A stretch of DNA of 64,000 nt from Heterobasidion occidentale (lineage: Eukaryota; Basidiomycota; Agaricomycetes; Russulales; Bondarzewiaceae). The stretch is taken from contig JBCAQO010000006.1 of the NCBI GenBank assembly GCA_039111635.1, positions 1,302,001 to 1,366,000 on the forward strand. The letters run 5' to 3'. The position numbers were made by a program, and so were the translations under genes. Shown here one piece after another: positions 57,667 through 64,000 of this stretch. How positions within the stretch are numbered: position 1 is the first letter of the stretch; each line of letters starts with the position of its first letter. The notes below the pieces were generated by a model, which was not told the origin of the DNA, ran no database searches, and worked only from the letters and a program-made list of their open reading frames with translations.

Positions 57667-59682
57667 TCACGACCAGCACATGGCGGCGCCCGGCTCGGCG
57701 CCGCCGATCCCGTACTTGAGGAGCCCGAGCGCGGCGCGGTGCTGGCTGATGGCGAGCACGATGAACGCGTGCCAGATCGCGTGCGAGCCGCCGCCGAGCC
57801 ACGCCGCGCGGGGGGCCCAGCGCACGGGGAGCGCGCACTCGGGGAAGTTGGTCGCGTAGAAGACGAGCCCGGCGATGTAGGAGAGGACCGAGGGCGTGAC
57901 AGGACCTGTCACGGTATAGGGACAGCGCGAAACACACACAGTTGTGACGGGAAGGTAGAGGAAAGAGTAAGTCAGAAAGACTCACGGACGAAGGCGAATA
58001 CTTGTCGCGCGGAGTGGATGATGGAAAGGTGTGTGAGGGGGGCTAGAGCAGTGAACGCGAGGGAAAGGAAGAACACGATTCGCCATTTCTGCGTGACGTT
58101 CGATATTCAATGTTCATTCATTGTGATCGGGTGTAAGGTTGTGGAGCGACTTGCCTTGTGCTCTGGTTTGTTGAACCAGTCCATGAAGGGGAGTACGCTG
58201 CCGGCAAGCCCCGTGATGAAGCAAAGGCTCAGGAACAACGTGCGCGGGTTGGTATGGCACTGGAAACCGTAGTAAACGACGGTCCCAACGCTGGCGCTGA
58301 TCAACCTGTGAAGGCACAACACCAATTCATCGTCAACTGAGATCGTCCTGCCAACATGTGAACCTGTCGGCAACATACCATCCTATGCCAACGTAGTCAA
58401 TCTTGGCGCACAATTCCATACCTCTGTGGTGTGCACATCCCGCCATGGTGTGCCAGAGAACGCTACTAAAAAGACACAGGAGTGCGAATGCGGTGAAAGC
58501 AAGCAAGGGAGCATCGGAGGATATAGACGAGGCGCGCAGTGAGGGTATAAGGTTAACAGTCCATAATACAAATGGGATCAGATGCGTGTGGATGTTGACT
58601 GGGGTCGCAACACATCAATCGATCAGTAAGCGCCGCGAGACTGGATAAGGAAGTATGCCTACGAGTTTCATTGTGCAGAGCAAAGATGGACATGATAATG
58701 AGTGGCCATTTGTTGATGGGAATAAAGCTACAGCGCCGATGTCACAATGCCATTCTGAGGGAAAGTAGGTTGTTTGTGGAGCTCACCGATAGCCGTGTGT
58801 AACGAACGGGTTGTTGCGCCACTGCTCGGGCAGATCGGCGTATTTAATAAGTCGTGCACCATGCACAGACCGCTTGACGGCCATCGTCACATCTCGGGCA
58901 GCTCTTCCGAGCTTATCTTCTGCCTTCTCTACAGAGGGGCGGATATCTGACCGAACCTTGTCGATGAACTCGGAGAGCTTGGCGTTGGGGGCAAAAGAAT
59001 GAAGAGCGATGCTGGACGAAAGCTGGATAGACGCAAGGTGGATGTGCAAGGATTGCAAGTGACTGGATAGCGTAGGAATATAGTGCATTGGCTGATGTAG
59101 GTCTATATCATGAAAGCGGGAACGGACGTCGTCTAGCGAGAAACGGACATCGGAAAGGTCGAGTTGGGGGAGGTGGGATCGGACGTCTGGAATGTCTGGG
59201 AGATGTGACGTGACATCCTTGAAGCTAGGGACGTCGGGAAATTCTGGGAGATGGGACGAGACGTAGTTCTCGACGGACGCAGAGGCCGAATCGATGTTGA
59301 TATCTGGGAGGTGAGAACATACGTCAATGCGAATTTTGTTCAGCATCTCGAGACCGTCGCGCGCCCATGCTCGGGCGTCCTCTACGGTGAGTTCTCCCTT
59401 GGATTTCAGGGTCTCGGCAAACCCGAGCTCGCACAGGGGCGAGTCGATCTGAGACAGCCGAGTCTCGAGGTCAGCAAGATAAGAGAGAACAAGGACACGG
59501 ATGGACGCGAAGGTGGGTGCTGGGGATGTGAAGGATAGGTCGAGCGCTTCGATAGAGTGGGGGAGGGGCTTGCACGTTGTGCGAGGGGCATAACGGGGAC
59601 CGTGCACGGTAGACAGGCGGCGTCTACCCCGGGTAGACAAGGCGGTAGTGAGCGTCGTCGTCGTCGTCGTCGTCGTCGCCAT
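57667..59682 (-). CDS. PAQR/hemolysin-III receptor with N-terminal repeat domain
   Basis: Seven-helix membrane protein of the adiponectin/progestin receptor class. Exons 59682..58787, 58727..58663, 58598..58379, 58305..58155, 58088..57986 and 57905..57667 give 557 residues. Family motifs are NNPFVTHGYRF before helix 1, NIHTHL, WHTMAGC with zinc-site His, KIDYVGIG, ASVGTVVYYGFQC and, at the end, GGSHAIWHAFIVLA with the other zinc His. The first 300 residues are extra: a Thr run encoded by a GTC microsatellite, then a helical part and four SHLP units (SHLPDI, SHLPEF, SHLPDI, SHLPQL). The intron after exon 4 has a GC donor (GCAAGT). Yeast Izh proteins and animal AdipoR act in lipid and zinc balance; the extra domain's role is unknown. 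The start is the first true ATG. Confidence 0.93.
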
Positions 59683-59907
59683 TGTAGAAGAAGGAAAGAA
59701 AGAAACGAGCACCGACAGCGCCTGCTGGGGTGCGTTACCAGAGAATGCCGACACTCGAAACTGTCAGTGGGGTTTCACCTGAGCGCGCCTCTCACCGGTC
59801 TCTCGGCACGAGCTGCCCGTTCGGACAATGCCGACCACCCCCGGCTCGCAAATCTAACTCGGAAGGCAAGGTCACTTCAAACCCGTTCCAGTTCCAAAGC
59901 GTGTGCG

Positions 59908-60584
59908 ATGGGCATTCAAATTCTTCTGGCTGGCCTTGGGAACATGTCCCATCCCCTCACTCGGCACAGGTGAGCGCGCAGCCGTTTCAGATCATCTCAT
60001 GGTCTCAACGTGCTGCTGGCAGCGCAGGACAACTCCTCATTGACTCCCTCGCGGCACGATTGGGCGTATCTATGTCTTCAAGCAGGAATTCTGGCGGGCT
60101 CTTCGGCCAAACAGACGTCACAATCGGTGAAAAGTCGGTCTCTCTGCCCTGTTCACGCCTGGTTCGTACAGACACGCTCGTCATCCCTATTTTAATCTGT
60201 CGTTGACCTCACTGCTCGTCAGAGGCTGCGATGAACATCTCTGGTCCGTCCGTGGCAGCCGTGCTTCGCCGGACCGCTCACTTGCCTTCTTCTCTCGTCG
60301 TTATACACGATTCTCTCGATCACGTCCCCGGCGCGCTCTCCCCAAAATTCGGCGGATCTGCGAATGGCCACAACGGCGTGCGCAGCGTCATTTCCGCATT
60401 GGGAACAAAAGACTTCCATCGTCTGCGTCTCGGGATCGGTCGTTCGTCGACATTAGTGTCCGAGTACGTTCTGGGCAGACTCAGCTCCTACGAACGGCAA
60501 CAATGGGGTGCGAACGGCGAAGGGGTGGACCGTGCCTGGCAGGCAATTGAGAAAATCGTCGCCCAGAGTAGTGCTGCTCGATAA
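59908..60584 (+). CDS. PTH1: Peptidyl-tRNA hydrolase (Pth1 type), with one frameshift
   Basis: Releases peptides from tRNAs dropped by ribosomes, probably in mitochondria. Exons 59908..59969, 60023..60161 and 60223..60584 encode about 187 residues if one base is restored. Seen are ILLAGLGNMSHPLTRHSAGQ (catalytic His in the TRH segment), NISGPSVAAVLRR, VVIHDSLDHVPG with the catalytic Asp, and GGSANGHNGVRSV followed by FHRLRLGIGR. Exon 2 is one base short near 60150, between EKSVSL and ALFTP; the next exon then resumes with EAAMNISGP. It diverges from the PAQR gene with 225 bp between start codons. Confidence 0.9.
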
Positions 60585-61060
60585 GCCGTCCGACGCGCAC
60601 TATCTCAACGTGAACTGTTCTTTGTTGTCTGTCGTCTTCTGCGCCTGGGGCTCACTGTCTCCGTCGTTCTCTCAGGGTCGTGACTCGCGTCACGCGCGAA
60701 GAACCGCAGGTCTTGCCTTTCTAGAGCGTCATGTCAAATGCGACGCGCATTTTCCTGTCTATATCAGTCTCGAGTCGCTCCCCCGTGCCCGCACTCCGCT
60801 GACCATCGCGGCAGTGTTCGCTGTCGCGCGTGCCCCATCGTCTCTACACGACGCATCTAGGCGTGCGCGATCACGGGGCGCGTGAATGCCGTATCTGCAC
60901 TTTTGTGAGTCTGTAGAACCATTGCAATGCTATTGTCGGCACCAGCTGCCTGTGCTTCTGCCGCTGCCTATCGACGTATGGCACGCGTCTACGTCAACCC
61001 AGAAGCCTGTCGAGCGAGCGATAAATACGGGGCGATGTGAGACGGGGATGTGCATTGAGC
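60585..61060. other. Intergenic, GH92 promoter side
   Basis: About 480 bp between peptidyl-tRNA hydrolase and the GH92 gene, both on the plus strand. It has no convincing frame. Confidence 0.5.
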
Positions 61061-64000
61061 ATGGCGCGCCCGTCTGTGTCTGGCTGGCTTTTTGCTGCTG
61101 CTGTTTTCGCCTTCATCGGAGTTCATGTCCATGCCCAGCCTTCCCCCGATGTGCAGAAGAGAATCTCCGCTGCCATTGCGGCTGCTGGAAACGGATCCGG
61201 GATCGATTATACTGCATTTGTGAACCCTTTTATTGGGACAGGTACGTCTGTGCCATCAGAAACCTCGGATTGGATGTGATGAACACTGTTCGTCATGCAT
61301 TATCAGATAACTTTGGCGATGTCTGGTAAAGTATTCACTGTATTATCTTCGCGGCGGTGTTGCTTCATTGTCCCACACAGCCCTGGGGCCTCGGTCCCAT
61401 TTGGAATGGTACATGATCTTTGACTTGTTGACCTAGCTGAGCTCAGGCTTTTTTTCGCATGGCTGTAGGTCAAGATCACCACTGATATGACTGGATATGC
61501 GCCTGCTGGTGCGTTTTTGCTTTGTGCATTTTATGACCAATAATATCTATCGTTCGTTCTAGGCTATGTAACCGACAACACTCAGTTCGTCAGAGGCATG
61601 AGTCCCTTGCATGACAGCGGAACAGGGTCATCTTTAGGTCGGTCAACTCTCCTTTTGTGTGCACTGCATATCAATCGACATCATCGCGATCTTGCCAATT
61701 AGGTACGTATGGAAATTTCGAAATCATGCCCTTGCTCTGTCCCGGCGGTTTCGACACCTGCACAACACGACTCGCTGCGCGTGAGCGTTTGCGCAAGAAC
61801 AACGCTGACGGTATGCATTTTGCGATTTCGCGGGCCAGCGCACGCTCATTGTACTGTTGTCGATGTATTCATGAATCTGACCACGAACGTAATATGGAGC
61901 AGATGCGTCGCCCGGGTACTTTGCGTTGACATTGGACAACGAAATCAAGATGGAGGCGACGACGACGCGCCGGGCCGGCCTAGAGCGCTTTACGTTCCCG
62001 AAAGGCTCGACGCCATATTTCGTACTCGACCTCGCGAACGATCTACCCGCATCGTTTGCTGGCGGGTCGTTGGACATCGATCCGGACCTGGGAAGGATCA
62101 CTATCGGTGGTCACTGGGGCTCAAGGTATGCGACCGTGATCTCCTGCGCGGATGTGTTATGAACTTTTCTTTGTAGCTTCGGCCCGGGCGCGTTCCACTA
62201 CCAGGCCTTCGCTTGCTACGATCTCCTGAACGGTGGTAGTCAGAAACTAGACCAGTATGGAGTGTGGACCGGAGATCCGTTCGTACTGTCCCTGCCCATG
62301 TGCAGGGAACCCACACTCACTAACGTTCCTCAGATACGGCCTCGATGCAAAGGGCCTTGGCTTCACGCACCTCAACCTCTCCGTCGACCTCATCGGCGGG
62401 ACGCCCTACGAGTCTGGTGCGCTGTTCTCGTTCGCTGGAAAGCCTTCCGAGGTCTCGCTCCGCGTCGGCGTGTCGTTCCTCTCTACGGCCCAGGCGTGCG
62501 CGAACGCGGAGGCCGAGATCGGCGGGGCGAGCTTCGAGCAGGTCGAAGCACAGAGCAAGGCGCTGTGGAACGAGAAGCTTAGCAAGGTAGAGATAGACGT
62601 GCCGAATACCCCGCCGAATGTGACGGAGATGCTGTACTCGTCGCTGTATCGTGCAGCGCTTACCCCAGTGGGTCATCGTCTTCGCTTTTTCCCCATGCAG
62701 CTATTTTTTGAAGACGTCCCTCAGAATAATGCTACCGGCGAGGCTCAAGGCGTTTTCGAGAACACTACGTCGTTCTACTTCGATTCGTTGTACTGCAGGT
62801 GATACCCTTCTCATCCGTCTCGTAAATGCATGAATTCGAAGCTAATACTGTTTCTCTAACCGTCAGTTGGGACACCGTAAGCGGGGCGGTGCCTCCGAAT
62901 TCACAGATTAACCACGATCGGGTGATCTTTTAGTTCCGGACATTCTATCCTCTCATGAGCTTGCACTCTCCCGTGGACTTTGCCCAAATAGTCGACAGCT
63001 ACATCGACGGCTACCGCAAGAACGGCTGGATGCCCGAGTGTCGCGCGAACAATCTCCCAGGCTGGACGCAAGGAGGTGCTCTTCTACGCTCTGATCTTCT
63101 TACAGCGCTTCCTGCTCACGAGAGGTCTGCATCCTTCTTTTGCCTGCAGGCTCAAGCGGAGATGTCATCGTGGGACATTTCGCGGTCAACTACCACAACG
63201 AGGCTGCTGCCCTCGGAATCGACCTCAATGAGCTCTACGCCGCGCAAGTCGCGGACGGCGAGGTCAACCCTCCAGAATGGAACATTCAAGGTCGGCAAGT
63301 GAACGTGTACAAGTACGCTTCTGTGTTGCTTTTGCTAGATCAGGTGATTCGGAGACGCTGATAGAATGCTCCCAGGCAATACGGATACGTGCCATTTACG
63401 GTCCTCGATACTATGAGCACAGGGCGGCAAACCCGAGAAGGGAGTCGAACGCTTGAAGTTATTCTGATCATCGCATGGTGTATTAGCGTGTTGTGCTGAC
63501 ATCAACGCTGCAGTATGCATTTGAAGATTTCGCCATTCGCCAAGTAGCTCAACTACTTGATAAACCGGACGACGAAGCTAAATATGCCAACCGTTCTCTT
63601 GTACGACAGATCATACTACTAATTGAGACATTCACTTGAATATTGACGACTTTTCATAGTTCTATAGGAATATCTGGGACCCAAGCGTGAAGAGCGATGG
63701 GTTCTCAGGCTAGTAGACCAATACTCTCGAGGTTAGATGAATTGCTAATGAGCTTGCTGAGCAGGCTTCATGCAGAAGCGGTTTATGAACGGATCTTTCG
63801 CGTATAACAACCCGGTCGACTGCTCACCAAACGATCAAAACGACACGCGGTCGTGTTCGCTCCAAGCGAATAATCTAAATGGATTTTACGAATCGTCTTC
63901 GTGGGAGTATAGCTGGTACGAATGTCAAATTCGTGTCTCTGGATACGTATGATGTGCTGACTATCGACGACTACCAGGTTTGCTCCGCACGATACAGCGC
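61061..64000 (+). CDS. GH92 alpha-1,2-mannosidase, secreted, partial at right end
   Basis: Calcium-dependent exo-mannosidase acting on mannoproteins or N-glycans. About 630 residues are visible in 18 exons, starting at 61061 (first exon to 61241) and running off the window at 64000. The N-terminus SGWLFAAAVFAFIGVHVHAQ is a signal peptide. Seen in order: YTAFVNPFIGTDNFGDVCPG, RGMSPLHDSGTGSSLG, NFEIMPLLC, the N-terminal beta-sandwich FVLDLANDLPASFAG, ALWNEKLSKVEID, SWDTFRTFYPLMS, SYIDGYRKNGWMPECRANN, FAVNYHNEAAALGID, EDFAIRQVAQLL, NIWDPSVKSDGF and WEYSWFAPHDTA. All exons keep phase. One exon codes only WDT (62867..62876), and the intron after 63708 appears to use a GC donor. Confidence 0.94.

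Noticed and set aside
1..64000. tRNA genes, CRISPR arrays, phage or bacterial elements
   Set aside because: By eye I found no tRNA TPsiC-arm and A-box pair, no spaced direct repeats, and no operon-like or phage features; the window is eukaryotic throughout. A tRNAscan run would be decisive for tRNAs.

Overview
The window is nuclear DNA from a filamentous basidiomycete, most likely a wood-decaying Agaricomycete. The signs are: almost every gene is split by many GT-AG introns of about 45-65 nt; some exons are only 6 to 20 codons or less; promoters are short and genes lie close together; and the gene set includes a glyoxal-oxidase-type copper radical oxidase, a GH92 mannosidase, a PAQR receptor and an AlkB-like oxygenase of a type I associate with mushrooms. 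I joined exons by hand from GT-AG signals, reading phase and recalled family sequences. Most junctions should be right to the base, but a few may be off by 1-3 nt.

Layout. 0.7-12.7 kb: C2H2 regulator (-), an orphan multi-exon gene (-), PPG1 phosphatase (+), CRAL-TRIO protein with a C-terminal membrane anchor (-), FAD monooxygenase (+), a disordered hypothetical (+) and KTI12 (+). 13.2-21.2 kb: a broken nucleoside hydrolase (-), the RACK1 orthologue with a U24 snoRNA in its third intron (+), a damaged conserved gene (-), GOT1 (-) and a second C2H2 regulator (-). 23.1-27.9 kb: one 20-exon AlkB-like Fe(II)/2-oxoglutarate oxygenase with cysteine-rich modules (-). 28.2-36.8 kb: ATP synthase delta subunit (-), two tandem Ohr/OsmC peroxidases (+), malate synthase (-), GET1 (-), ribosomal protein eL39 (-) and a secretory-pathway FKBP (+). 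37.0-45.7 kb: NKAP-type splicing factor, a protein kinase, a glyoxal oxidase and TAF12 (all -). 45.7-57.7 kb is GC-rich and gene-poor, with only an alpha-crystallin-domain gene (-) in its middle. 57.7-64 kb: PAQR receptor (-), peptidyl-tRNA hydrolase (+) and a GH92 alpha-mannosidase that runs off the right end (+).

The genes are unrelated housekeeping and accessory functions, not one pathway. Local themes are translation and elongation (RACK1, U24, KTI12, eL39, peptidyl-tRNA hydrolase), ER/Golgi membrane traffic (GOT1, GET1, FKBP2) and oxidative or wall metabolism (two Ohr proteins, glyoxal oxidase, GH92). A clear oddity is that several otherwise well-formed genes carry single-base frame breaks (malate synthase, glyoxal oxidase, peptidyl-tRNA hydrolase, the alpha-crystallin gene) and two carry in-frame stops. 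In the essential genes I suspect residual sequence errors; the nucleoside hydrolase looks like a true pseudogene.
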